NCBI GenBank assembly: GCA_016714015.1
Contig: JADJNZ010000003.1
Location: 1-10,659, forward strand
DNA from: Gemmatimonadota bacterium
GTDB lineage: Bacteria; Gemmatimonadota; Gemmatimonadetes; Gemmatimonadales; Gemmatimonadaceae
Length of the DNA stretch: 10,659 bases
Direction of reading: 5' to 3'
The notes under the pieces were generated by a model. That model saw nothing but the letters and a program-made list of their open reading frames with translations. It had not been told where the DNA came from and made no database searches. A program made the position numbers and the translations under genes. This document shows positions 1-6,390 of this stretch, in pieces. Position 1 is the stretch's first letter; every line of letters begins with the position of its first letter.

Positions 1-415
1 AGACGGAGGGCGGCGTCCCCGTGACGAGGATCGGGCGCTCGGTCAGGCCGTGACGCGCGAGCGCCCCGCGGATCGCCCCCACGAGCGAACGCCGGTTCAC
101 CGCCCGGTTCCACCCGTACTGATGCCACGGGAGCACCCGCGGATGGACGATCTCGAGCGGGGGTTCGCCGATCCCGTCGAGCGCGTTGACCGGCGCCGGC
201 CCGCGTCGGGCGCCCGCCGTGATGCTCCGGATCTTGTTCGCGATCCGCTTCGCATCGGCGATGCTGATCGACGGCGGACGGTGGCCGATGGCGTTCACCC
301 AGATGATCGGGTGGCGTCGTGCGAGATGCCGGAAGAGATGCTGCATCGTCGACACGTTCCGGCCCCAGTCGTCGCCGAACACGATGATCGGCCGGGTGGA
401 CCGAGCTGCACTCAC
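1..415 (-). CDS. Glycosyltransferase, N-terminal part (cut by window edge)
   Basis: The reading frame begins at GTG 413-415 and runs off the left edge, giving about 138 residues with no stop. The N-terminus has a hydrophobic beta strand followed by a DDWGRN motif (IIVFGDDWGRNVSTMQHL), then HLARRHPIIWVNAIG. This is the opening of GT-B (GT4-like) glycosyltransferases found in exopolysaccharide clusters, where a similar 'DDWGRH..S..QHL' start is common. The C-terminal donor-binding half with its EX7E motif lies outside the window, so substrate cannot be stated. The start is fixed by an AAGGGAG ribosome site at 422-428, six bases upstream. The gene lies 18 bases behind the GNAT-like gene and is probably the fourth gene of the ACP1-FkbH operon. 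It would act in the cytoplasm or at the inner membrane, adding a sugar to a lipid-linked glycan. Family assignment is fairly sure; the exact subfamily is not. Confidence 0.82.
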   Translation of the reverse strand, partial: MSAARSTRPIIVFGDDWGRNVSTMQHLFRHLARRHPIIWVNAIGHRPPSISIADAKRIANKIRSITAGARRGPAPVNALDGIGEPPLEIVHPRVLPWHQYGWNRAVNRRSLVGAIRGALARHGLTERPILVTGTPPSV

Positions 416-421
416 GGATCG

Positions 422-428
422 CTCCCTT
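422..428 (-). promoter_or_regulatory. Ribosome binding site of the glycosyltransferase gene
   Basis: On the minus strand this reads AAGGGAG and sits six bases before GTG 413-415, directly after the stop of the preceding gene (434-436). It supports the GTG start and suggests separate initiation in a polycistronic message. Confidence 0.65.
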
Positions 429-433
429 GCGGA

Positions 434-1537
434 TTAGGCGAACACGGGGCCGTCGCAATCGCCCCGGTTCACGTGAAGGTCGAGTGGCGTGGCCGCCGCG
501 GCGAGGAGCTTGGCCATCGCGGGCGAGCGATAGAAGGCGAACTGCGTCGGTGCGCGGAGGAAGCCGTCGCCGGCGAGGGCCGCCACCCAGGCGCTGTGAC
601 GCTGATTGCTGATGAGGAGGTCGAGGTCGTGTGATCGCAGGTACGCCGTCGCGGCGGTCGTCACCGCGAGTGCGTCCTCCGGCCGCGCGAAGGTGTCCGC
701 CAGCATCCCGATGCGGAGCGGTCCGAACGGCGTCTCGCGGACCTCGGACAGGTCCCGCCGGAGGACAGTGGCCCACCCGATGTCGCGTCCGCTCCGCCGC
801 AGGCGCAGGCGCTCGACCGGCATGCTCGCCGGGTACACCGCGTCGAGCATCGCGACATCTCGTCGCGCGGTGAATCCGTACGCTCCCCGCAGGTCTTGCC
901 AGAGATCATCCGCCCACGAGCCGAAGCCTGGCACGACGTCGATCTCGAGCGGCGCGGGACGCCGGTCCGTCGCGAGGGACCGGATGCCGGAGAGCGCCGT
1001 CCATCCTGCCCACCCGAGACCGGAGTAGGCGAGCAGGTCGAGCGCGACCCGACGCGCGCGCGTGCGACGCAGGTGCTTCAGATGGCGCAGCACGCGCGCC
1101 GGGCGCACGATCGAGACGAAGAACGGCACGTCGTCCGTCGCCCAGCGCATCGAGGACAGCAGTCTCGCGAACGCCCCGCCGTGGCCACCCATCCCGAGCG
1201 ACATCAGCAGCGGTTGCTCACGCATGAGCTTGATGATCAAGGCGCCTGCGACCCCGCCGTGGCGGGCGTCCACGAGGCTCTCGGAGACCGGGTACTTGGC
1301 CCAGCCGGCGCGGACGACCCGGCCATCGATCCAGAACTCGTGCTCGCGCAGCCACACCGCACCGCGGACCTCGTCATCCACCTCCGCGACGAAGAGCCGG
1401 GAACGCACCGGCTCCTCCGAGGACGAGTCGGTGGGTCCCTCCGGATAGACCTCCCACGCCGCGCCACCGGCCCGCAGCCGCGCGTTGAAACGCTCGATCC
1501 GGGCGCGGTCGCCTTCCTCGAATCGTCGGACCCTCAT
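434..1537 (-). CDS. GNAT-fold N-acyltransferase of a polysaccharide cluster
   Basis: A 367-residue protein starting MRVRRFEEGDRARIERFN. The frame stays open upstream to 1582, but ATG 1535-1537 overlaps the FkbH stop as ATGA and is the likely start. The N-terminal half looks like a GNAT fold: an acidic strand (SRLFVAEVDDEVRGAVWL, about residues 46-63), then PVSESLVDARHGGVAGALIIKLMR (about 84-106), which occupies the usual acyl-CoA pyrophosphate-loop and helix position, then QPLLMSLGMGG. The second half (about 200-367) looks like another GNAT-like unit ending in a strand (QFAFYRSP) typical of the fold, so the protein may be a double-GNAT. Proteins of this type are recurrent in exopolysaccharide loci and are thought to acylate amino sugars or other cell-envelope precursors; the substrate here is unknown. 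It is translationally coupled to FkbH, which makes an ACP-borne or glyceryl-derived donor conceivable. No signal peptide is seen, so it is probably cytoplasmic. Confidence 0.82.
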   Translation of the reverse strand: MRVRRFEEGDRARIERFNARLRAGGAAWEVYPEGPTDSSSEEPVRSRLFVAEVDDEVRGAVWLREHEFWIDGRVVRAGWAKYPVSESLVDARHGGVAGALIIKLMREQPLLMSLGMGGHGGAFARLLSSMRWATDDVPFFVSIVRPARVLRHLKHLRRTRARRVALDLLAYSGLGWAGWTALSGIRSLATDRRPAPLEIDVVPGFGSWADDLWQDLRGAYGFTARRDVAMLDAVYPASMPVERLRLRRSGRDIGWATVLRRDLSEVRETPFGPLRIGMLADTFARPEDALAVTTAATAYLRSHDLDLLISNQRHSAWVAALAGDGFLRAPTQFAFYRSPAMAKLLAAAATPLDLHVNRGDCDGPVFA

Positions 1538-3357
1538 GACGTCCCGGTGTCCGCATCCACGCGACGCAGCACGTCGGGCCATGGAAGCGTCCGCTCGTCC
1601 AATCGCAGCGCGTACTGCACCGGCTCATCCGCGGTGGGGGAGAATCCGAGCGACGGCAGCAACTGCGCGACCATCCCGTTCTTCGCCGTGGGGAGGTACT
1701 CCCCGGCGATGTGTCGGCACCCGAGGCGTCGCGCCTGCTCGGCGAGGTAGGCGAACAGCGCGTGCTCGACCCGGCGGTTCATGACGCGACAGCTCATGAG
1801 CAGCGAGTCGAGCCTCGCGGACTCGCCTTCGGCGCGGATGATGCCGACGCCGACGAGCCCCTGGTCGCCGAACCGATCGGCGACGCGGATCCAGGCGATG
1901 CAGCTGCGGGGGTCGGCGGCGATGCGTTCGAGATCCGCTGCCGTGTGCCGCCGCGTGGTCAAGTTGAACTGGTTCGTCTTGCCGATGAGCTGCGCGATGC
2001 GCGCCGCGGTCGTGTCCGACCACCGACCGACCTCGGCCGTCATCTCGAGACTCGCGAGGAAATCGTCGATGTTCCCGAACTGCTCCGCACCCTCGGTCCG
2101 CGCCTTCTGGTCGCGATAGAGTGCCGTGCGCTTGCGGTCCTCGTCCGAGAGCGACGTCTGGTCGAACCACGGGATGCGGTCGAGGGCGCTCGCGTACTGG
2201 AGCGGGTCGGTCGGTACCTCCACCACCTGCACTTCCGGCGCGTTCAGGCGCACCTCGGCGCGCTCCACCGGATTGTCGTCGAAGAAGACGAGCGCATCCG
2301 CGCCGATGTTCAGCTCCCGTGCGATCGCGCGGAGGTGCTGGCTCTTCGGAGACCAGTCGATCCGCGACGCGGCGATGTCGGACCACTTGATCAGCATGTC
2401 CGGATGCCGGAGGAACACCTCCTCGGCGACCGGCGCATCGTTCTTGCTCACCACGGCGAGCAGGATCCCGCGATCGAGGAGGGCCAGGATGCGACGCTGG
2501 AACTCCTTGAAAACGTTGCCCGGATAATCCTCGCCGAGCTGGATCCCGGTCATCCCATCGTCACCGATCACCCCGCCCCAGAGCGTATTGTCCAGATCGA
2601 GGACGAGGCACTTGGCAGGAGGCACCCGGAGCGCCCGGAGACTCCGCACGACCTGCGCGGCGAGCGCCGGCTGGTGCGCCGCGGCGACCGGGACGCGCGC
2701 GAGCGCCCAGAGCCGCGGATCGCTCCAGTTCGCGGTCCCGACACGGCGGACGAGGCCGGCGAGGTCGAAGATGGCGACGTTCGGGAATGCCGCGAGGTCG
2801 CCGACGAGCGCCGCGTTGGCCTCGGCGAGGGCGTGGGTGACCGAGAACGGAACGTTCGCGTCGAACGGTCCGAAGGGCAGGAGCGTCGGGTCGGCGAAGT
2901 TCGCGACGAGGATCGGGGCGCTCGAGTGTTCCCGGAACTGGGTCACCGAGCGGACGATGCGCTGGCGGAGCTCCGTGAGCAGCGATGCAAGGCCGGGGCG
3001 TCCCGCGGCGAATGGGCGTGCCATCGCATCGGGCGAGACGTCTTCCGGACGCATCACGACGAGCAGGCCGTCGAGCGGGCTCGCATAGAGTGAGGAGCCC
3101 GGGTCGGCGATGACCTGCTCGACCTGGCCGAATGCGCCGAACTCCGGGCGGATCGCGAGACCGATCCGCGCGCCTTCCACGATCAGGTATGGACGGCAGA
3201 AGTCGAGATTGCAGGTACCCAGGACGGCGACGCGCAACATCGCCGACGAGGGGTGCGACAATTGACGCGAATACCGCAGGTACTCGGCCGTGCTGAACGG
3301 GCGCGAGAAGTCGATCGGAGCCGTGGTGGCACCGCTTGCATCCGTGACCGCGTTCAC
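1534..3357 (-). CDS. FkbH-like HAD-IIIC protein (glyceryl-ACP forming type)
   Basis: A 607-residue protein. Residues about 40-240 form the N-terminal domain of long FkbH proteins (MLRVAVLGTCNLDFCRPYL). Residues 250-385 are the HAD core: motif I CLVLDLDNTLWGG (D254, D256, T258), motif II VVSKND (S304, K305), motif III FFDDNPVERAEV (D360, D361). Residues 440-590 are the C-terminal GNAT-like part with IGKTNQFNLTTRR and SCRVMNRRVEHAL, both hallmarks of the family. FkbH proteins take 1,3-bisphosphoglycerate, remove phosphate and load a glyceryl group onto a partner ACP as a thioester, feeding polyketide, tetronate or other acylation pathways. Here the gene starts with GTG 3355-3357, overlapping the ACP1 stop as GTGA, and ends overlapping the GNAT start as ATGA. 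The frame is open upstream to 3543, but that stretch overlaps ACP1 and is not FkbH-like. All catalytic residues visible are intact. Family assignment is sure; the cargo and final acceptor are inference. Confidence 0.94.
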   Translation of the reverse strand: MNAVTDASGATTAPIDFSRPFSTAEYLRYSRQLSHPSSAMLRVAVLGTCNLDFCRPYLIVEGARIGLAIRPEFGAFGQVEQVIADPGSSLYASPLDGLLVVMRPEDVSPDAMARPFAAGRPGLASLLTELRQRIVRSVTQFREHSSAPILVANFADPTLLPFGPFDANVPFSVTHALAEANAALVGDLAAFPNVAIFDLAGLVRRVGTANWSDPRLWALARVPVAAAHQPALAAQVVRSLRALRVPPAKCLVLDLDNTLWGGVIGDDGMTGIQLGEDYPGNVFKEFQRRILALLDRGILLAVVSKNDAPVAEEVFLRHPDMLIKWSDIAASRIDWSPKSQHLRAIARELNIGADALVFFDDNPVERAEVRLNAPEVQVVEVPTDPLQYASALDRIPWFDQTSLSDEDRKRTALYRDQKARTEGAEQFGNIDDFLASLEMTAEVGRWSDTTAARIAQLIGKTNQFNLTTRRHTAADLERIAADPRSCIAWIRVADRFGDQGLVGVGIIRAEGESARLDSLLMSCRVMNRRVEHALFAYLAEQARRLGCRHIAGEYLPTAKNGMVAQLLPSLGFSPTADEPVQYALRLDERTLPWPDVLRRVDADTGTS

Positions 3358-3596
3358 GCCGAGGTCCCGTCCGACAGCCGTTGCCGGAGCGCGCCGAACG
3401 TCGTGAGGCTGGCGAACTCCTCCGGCTGGAACTGCACCCCGAACGCCTCCTCGATCGCGAGCAGGAGTTGCATATGATTCACCGAGTCCCATCCCTTGAC
3501 CGAGCTGGGCGAGGCATCGTCGGTCAGGGCCGCGACATCGCACGCCAACACGTCCCCGAACACTGCCCGTAGCGCCTGATCCGGATCCTTGCTCAC
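3354..3596 (-). CDS. Acyl carrier protein 1 (FkbH partner)
   Basis: An 80-residue acidic helical protein beginning (M)SKDPDQALRAVFGDV. The phosphopantetheine attachment motif is GWDSVNHMQLLLAIEEAFG, with Ser38 as the likely 4'-phosphopantetheine site; helix III contains FQPEEFASLTTFGAL. Length and motif match stand-alone ACPs. The start GTG 3594-3596 is chosen because an AGGGAGAG ribosome site lies just upstream; the frame continues upstream to 3665 but that extension is not ACP-like. The stop overlaps the FkbH start (GTGA), so the two are made together, which strongly suggests that this ACP is the FkbH substrate and carries a glyceryl or related C3 acyl unit. It is the first gene of the minus-strand operon and probably lies just after the promoter. 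Cytoplasmic. The ACP call is very secure; the cargo is inferred from context. Confidence 0.94.
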   Translation of the reverse strand: MSKDPDQALRAVFGDVLACDVAALTDDASPSSVKGWDSVNHMQLLLAIEEAFGVQFQPEEFASLTTFGALRQRLSDGTSA

Positions 3597-3601
3597 TCCG
3601 A

Positions 3602-3609
3602 CTCTCCCT
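3602..3609 (-). promoter_or_regulatory. Ribosome binding site of ACP1
   Basis: Reads AGGGAGAG on the minus strand, five bases before GTG 3594-3596 (seven if only AGGGAG is counted). It decides the start of ACP1 against the longer open frame that begins at 3665. Confidence 0.75.
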
Positions 3610-3634
3610 GTAAGTCCACGCTGGTGGGTCCGAA

Positions 3635-3648
3635 CCTGCTTTGGCAGG
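3635..3648. repeat. Small inverted repeat in the ACP1 leader
   Basis: CCTGC-TTTG-GCAGG is a perfect 5-base stem with a 4-base loop. It lies about 40 bases before the ACP1 start and would be in the 5' untranslated leader if the transcript starts near 3660. Function unknown; it may be chance. Confidence 0.35.
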
Positions 3649-3673
3649 TCTCGTACCGTCTCCAATCTACCGA

Positions 3674-3685
3674 CGCTCGCGAGCG
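3674..3685. repeat. 12-base perfect palindrome, candidate operator
   Basis: CGCTCGCGAGCG is its own reverse complement. It sits directly upstream of the only -10-like hexamer facing ACP1 (TAGATT, minus strand, 3664-3669), where a dimeric regulator would block or recruit polymerase. The sequence is GC-rich, so a chance palindrome in this genome cannot be excluded. Confidence 0.35.
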
Positions 3686-3730
3686 GCGCAGGGGGAACGG
3701 CGCGACCCCCTCAGGGCCACAGGTCTTGGG

Positions 3731-3835
3731 CTGTGGCGACCCCGCATCACCAGGCATCGAAGGGAAGCGCCCGGTCCGTCCTGCCGAACCGAGCGCTGTT
3801 GCGACCCCGCATCATCTGTCGTCCAGCCGTCGAAG
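3731..3835. repeat. Pair of diverged direct repeats upstream of the deacetylase gene
   Basis: Copy one is 3731-3762 and copy two 3796-3835. They share CTGTgGCGACCCCGCATCA against CTGTtGCGACCCCGCATCA (18 of 19 bases), then after a short gap of unequal length both end in TCGAAG. The copies are 65 bases apart. A third, degenerate match (GCGACCCCCTCA) occurs at 3702-3713. They lie 100-230 bases before the deacetylase start and could be regulator sites, or a remnant of a local duplication. Confidence 0.5.
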
Positions 3836-3937
3836 TGCCGGGATCGGCAGCGGTCCGTTCGCTGGCCGGTTCCTTGCGACGACGATTGGCGCACGGCTGA
3901 CGTTCCGCATGATCTCCCTGAGCCACCGATCCCCCGC

Positions 3938-4750
3938 ATGCACGCCTCCGACCGGTTCGTCGCGCTCTGCTACCACGATGTCCTCCCCTCGACGCGTGCG
4001 GCGGGGGGCGGGGCCGAGCGATTCGCGGTCCCGACGGCGATGTTCGAGCGGATGCTGGACGCGATCCGCGCCCTCGATCATCGTGGCTGCTCGCTGGAGG
4101 TCGCGATCCGGTCCGTCGGCGAGCGGCGTGTCGCGATCACGTTCGATGACGCGACCGAGAGCCAGTATCTCCACGCCATGCCCGCCCTGCGCGCCCGCGG
4201 CATGACGGCCACCGTCTATGCTGTCCCTCGGTGGGTCGGGCGGCCGGGCTACATGAGCTGGGACCAGTTGCGGGAGATCCGCGCCTGGGGGATGTCGGTC
4301 CAGTCGCACTCCTATTCGCATCCGTTCCTCTCCGAGTGCGACCGCGGCCAGCTGCGCTCGGAGCTCCGGGATTCGAAGGCGGAGATCGATCGCGAGCTGG
4401 GACAGGACACGACGGAGATCGCGTTCCCCGGTGGTGACGCGCCACGCCTGACCCTGCGCGGCGAACTCGCCGCGGCGGGCTACACCGTGCACGTCGGGAC
4501 GCGCTGGGGCGTCAACGTCGACGGGCGAGTCGGGCGTCCGTTCGTGAAGCGGTGCACCGTCCGCGGCGATGTCTCCGAGGTCGATGCGCGGCGCTACGTG
4601 CTTGGCGACCGATGGATGGCCGCGCAGAACCATCCCAAGGAGATGTTCCTCCGCTCGATGCGCGCGACACTCGGCCCGACCCGGTATGCTCGGTGGCGTC
4701 GACGGTTCCTCGACACGGTCAATCCGAGCCGTCGTGATCTGACGTCCTGA
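3938..4750 (+). CDS. Polysaccharide deacetylase (NodB homology, CE4-like)
   Basis: A 270-residue protein starting MHASDRFVALCYHDVLP. The NodB-domain landmarks are present: the opening ALCYHDVLP strand, motif 1 AITFDDATES (D70, D71, the second Asp being the usual metal ligand), motif 2 QSHSYSHPFLS (H124 and H128, metal ligands), motif 3-like IAFPGGDAPR (about 161-170). Such enzymes remove N- or O-acetyl groups from polysaccharides using a bound divalent metal. The conserved motif TFDDGY is TFDDAT here, a mild deviation. No signal peptide is visible from the chosen ATG, so it may be cytoplasmic and act on lipid-linked precursors, or the true start differs: the frame is open upstream to 3641, but that extension is low-complexity Arg/Pro and no ribosome site is clear for any start. 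It is the only gene in its transcript before a convergent gene 24 bases downstream. Confidence 0.87.
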   Translation: MHASDRFVALCYHDVLPSTRAAGGGAERFAVPTAMFERMLDAIRALDHRGCSLEVAIRSVGERRVAITFDDATESQYLHAMPALRARGMTATVYAVPRWVGRPGYMSWDQLREIRAWGMSVQSHSYSHPFLSECDRGQLRSELRDSKAEIDRELGQDTTEIAFPGGDAPRLTLRGELAAAGYTVHVGTRWGVNVDGRVGRPFVKRCTVRGDVSEVDARRYVLGDRWMAAQNHPKEMFLRSMRATLGPTRYARWRRRFLDTVNPSRRDLTS

Positions 4751-4774
4751 CCGCCGCCGGGGCCGACCGCGCCC

Positions 4775-6232
4775 TCATCGCAGGGTGCGTGGACGCCCCG
4801 ATGGTCGCCCGCGCGTGGCTCGCGCCGACGCAGGGGCACGCGCGGGACCGCTCACGCCCCGCGTCACGCTCCAGAGCACCCGGTTCAACCCGAATGTCAT
4901 CCAGAGCCAGGACTCGAGGAGTGACGCGTAGAGGATGTTGGCCAGCATGAGCGCGATGATCATCGCTTCGAGGGACATCGACAGGTAACGCAGGTCGAAG
5001 GCGCGTCGCCCTCCCCCCGCGTCCCATGCGGCGATCGCCTCCGGCTCCCGCAGCTCGCGATTGCGCTTGAAGAAGTCGAAGTGGAGCCAGAGGAACGCGA
5101 TCATGCCGACGGCGCCGTACTCCGACAGGATCTGCATATAGGCGTTGTGCAGGTTGAACCCGTAGAACATCGCCGGGTTCTCGAACATCTCGATCTCGCC
5201 CCACGCGAAGTAGCCCGCGGCGAATGCCCCGACGTTGGACGGGCCGACGCCGAAGACCGGATGCTCCTGCCAGACGCGGAATGCCGCGACCCAGAGTGAC
5301 CACCGTTGCTTGCCGGTCCCCTCGTCATTGCCTTCCTCGAACGCGGACTTCATCTCCTCCCAGAAGAAGTTCTCCTCGAAGAGCAGGGACGCGCCCGCGA
5401 ACACGACGATGACGCCGGCGACCATGACGAGCGCGGTGACCACCTTGCGTGGCGACCGCAGCCAGATGATGCCGCCGACCACCACCAGGGCGAGGAACGC
5501 GCCGCGGGCCGCGGACGCGACGACGCCGAGGACTCCCAGCACCGCCATGAGGTACAACAACATCTTGTCGCGCTTCGTCGTCGCGCCGAGCGCGGCCCAG
5601 GAGCACGCGCCCGCCGCGCCGACCATCAGCCCTCCGTAGCCGTCGTAGTTCGAGAGCGTCGGGTGCCAGGGCACGAGACCCGAGCCCTTGGCGAACATCT
5701 CGAACCAGCCGAATCGGAGGAGGAAGATGAAGACGAGCGGCAGGGCCTGCCGCGGTGTCTTGATGAGCGCGGCGCTCGCGACCACGATCGTGTAGAACAG
5801 CAGCAGGATCTTCAGCGCGTCCTTCGCGTACGTGAAGTTCTCGGCGGTCGGCACGTTGATGACCCCGACCAGCAGGAGCACCAGCATCGGCATGCAGAGC
5901 ATCCAGGCCTTCTTGCCACCCGCCAGCGACGGGAGGTTGATCGCCGCGATGATCATGATCGGCAGATTGATCAGCGTGCCGAGCCGCCCCATGCCCGCCC
6001 CGGCCTTGGAGGCGAGGAAGAAATGGAAGTCGAACAGCAGGTTGAACCAGGCCAGATAGAGCAGGTACACCTGCGCGCCAGTGCCCGCAGCCGCGAGGCG
6101 GCGGCGGGTGGGCGACGCCGCGGGGGAGGGCGCGGCGGATGCCAGCGGGGCGGCGACAGGCGAGTGGATCAGCGGCTCCGGCGTCAGGCGGGGAGGGTGG
6201 AGACAAGGTACTCGGGAGAGGTGCCCCGACAA
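4775..6232 (-). CDS. O-antigen ligase / Wzy-type polysaccharide polymerase
   Basis: A 485-residue polytopic membrane protein. I count about 12 hydrophobic segments (roughly 52-72, 86-102, 111-126, 138-157, 163-180, 200-217, 223-238, 242-257, 264-284, 370-388, 418-437, 440-455) and one large extracytoplasmic loop (285-369). The family signature is clear: SAARGAFLAL (R243) before the loop, then HPVFGVGPSNVGAF and NLHNAYMQILSEYGAVG in and after it. This is the Wzy_C/O-antigen ligase fold that joins or polymerises glycan repeat units at the periplasmic face. Polymerase and ligase cannot be told apart from sequence alone. The first ~50 residues (Pro/Ala-rich) are dubious: the only in-frame start before the first membrane segment is TTG 6230-6232, with no clear ribosome site. 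The Arg/Pro-rich tail (460-485) is cytoplasmic by prediction. The gene is flanked by plus-strand genes on both sides and is probably monocistronic. Confidence 0.9.
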   Translation of the reverse strand: MSGHLSRVPCLHPPRLTPEPLIHSPVAAPLASAAPSPAASPTRRRLAAAGTGAQVYLLYLAWFNLLFDFHFFLASKAGAGMGRLGTLINLPIMIIAAINLPSLAGGKKAWMLCMPMLVLLLVGVINVPTAENFTYAKDALKILLLFYTIVVASAALIKTPRQALPLVFIFLLRFGWFEMFAKGSGLVPWHPTLSNYDGYGGLMVGAAGACSWAALGATTKRDKMLLYLMAVLGVLGVVASAARGAFLALVVVGGIIWLRSPRKVVTALVMVAGVIVVFAGASLLFEENFFWEEMKSAFEEGNDEGTGKQRWSLWVAAFRVWQEHPVFGVGPSNVGAFAAGYFAWGEIEMFENPAMFYGFNLHNAYMQILSEYGAVGMIAFLWLHFDFFKRNRELREPEAIAAWDAGGGRRAFDLRYLSMSLEAMIIALMLANILYASLLESWLWMTFGLNRVLWSVTRGVSGPARAPASARATRGRPSGRPRTLR

Positions 6233-6390
6233 GGCGACGAGGGGCCTGACACTCCGTCACGCGTGCGAACGCCCGGCTATCTTCATCCATCGCCGAGTGA
6301 CGACCTGCTGGCACGGGTCATGCCCGTGCAGGATTCGCGCCCGGACCGGATCCCGGAGTCGCGACCCACACTCCCTTTCCCGCTCCTGCG
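6233..6390. promoter_or_regulatory. Divergent intergenic region between the polymerase and GT4 genes
   Basis: A 158-base gap from which both neighbours are read outward, so promoters on both strands are expected. I see no convincing sigma-70 promoter: CTGACA (6246-6251) and TATCTT (6278-6283) are 26 bases apart, too far for a normal pair. The strongest structure is the inverted repeat at 6311-6329. The 20 bases before the GT4 ATG are pyrimidine-rich without a Shine-Dalgarno match. Confidence 0.5.
6311..6329. repeat. Perfect 7-base inverted repeat in the divergent promoter region
   Basis: GCACGGG-TCATG-CCCGTGC, stem 7, spacer 5. It lies 61 bases upstream of the GT4 start and 78 bases upstream of the polymerase start, well placed for a dimeric regulator acting on both promoters, or to form a leader hairpin in the GT4 transcript. 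There is no T-run, so a terminator is unlikely. Confidence 0.45.

Larger units (their letters stand above)
3597..3937. promoter_or_regulatory. Divergent intergenic region between ACP1 operon and deacetylase
   Basis: A 341-base stretch without a convincing gene, between two divergently read units, so promoters for both are expected here. Reading toward ACP1, a weak -10-like TAGATT lies at 3664-3669 with the palindrome 3674-3685 immediately upstream and no clear -35. Toward the deacetylase no good sigma-70 promoter is obvious. The region also contains a short hairpin (3635-3648) and two diverged direct-repeat copies (3731-3762 and 3796-3835). An open frame crosses the region in phase with the deacetylase (from 3641), but its predicted protein is Arg/Pro-rich and unlike any envelope protein, so I treat it as non-coding. 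Confidence 0.55.

Noticed and set aside
896..1750. Plus-strand open frame (284 codons) opposite the GNAT-like gene
   Set aside because: Low-complexity Arg/Ala/Pro composition and full overlap with a well-supported minus-strand gene and operon.
1711..3093. Long plus-strand open frame (460 codons) opposite FkbH
   Set aside because: Its translation is Arg/Glu/Asp-rich without recognisable motifs, while the minus strand encodes a complete FkbH protein; long antisense frames are common in GC-rich genes.
3358..3543. Upstream extension of the FkbH frame
   Set aside because: It overlaps ACP1 completely, is Arg/Gly-rich and unlike FkbH; the GTG at 3355-3357 forms a coupled GTGA junction.
3796..3835. 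CRISPR-like array from the direct repeats at 3731-3835
   Set aside because: Only two good copies, diverged on the right side, no regular spacer series and no cas gene in the window.
3812..4633. Minus-strand open frame opposite the deacetylase
   Set aside because: No recognisable motif; the plus strand has the NodB motifs in order.
6246..6283. CTGACA and TATCTT as a sigma-70 promoter for GT4
   Set aside because: The spacer is 26 bases, far outside the usual 16-19.
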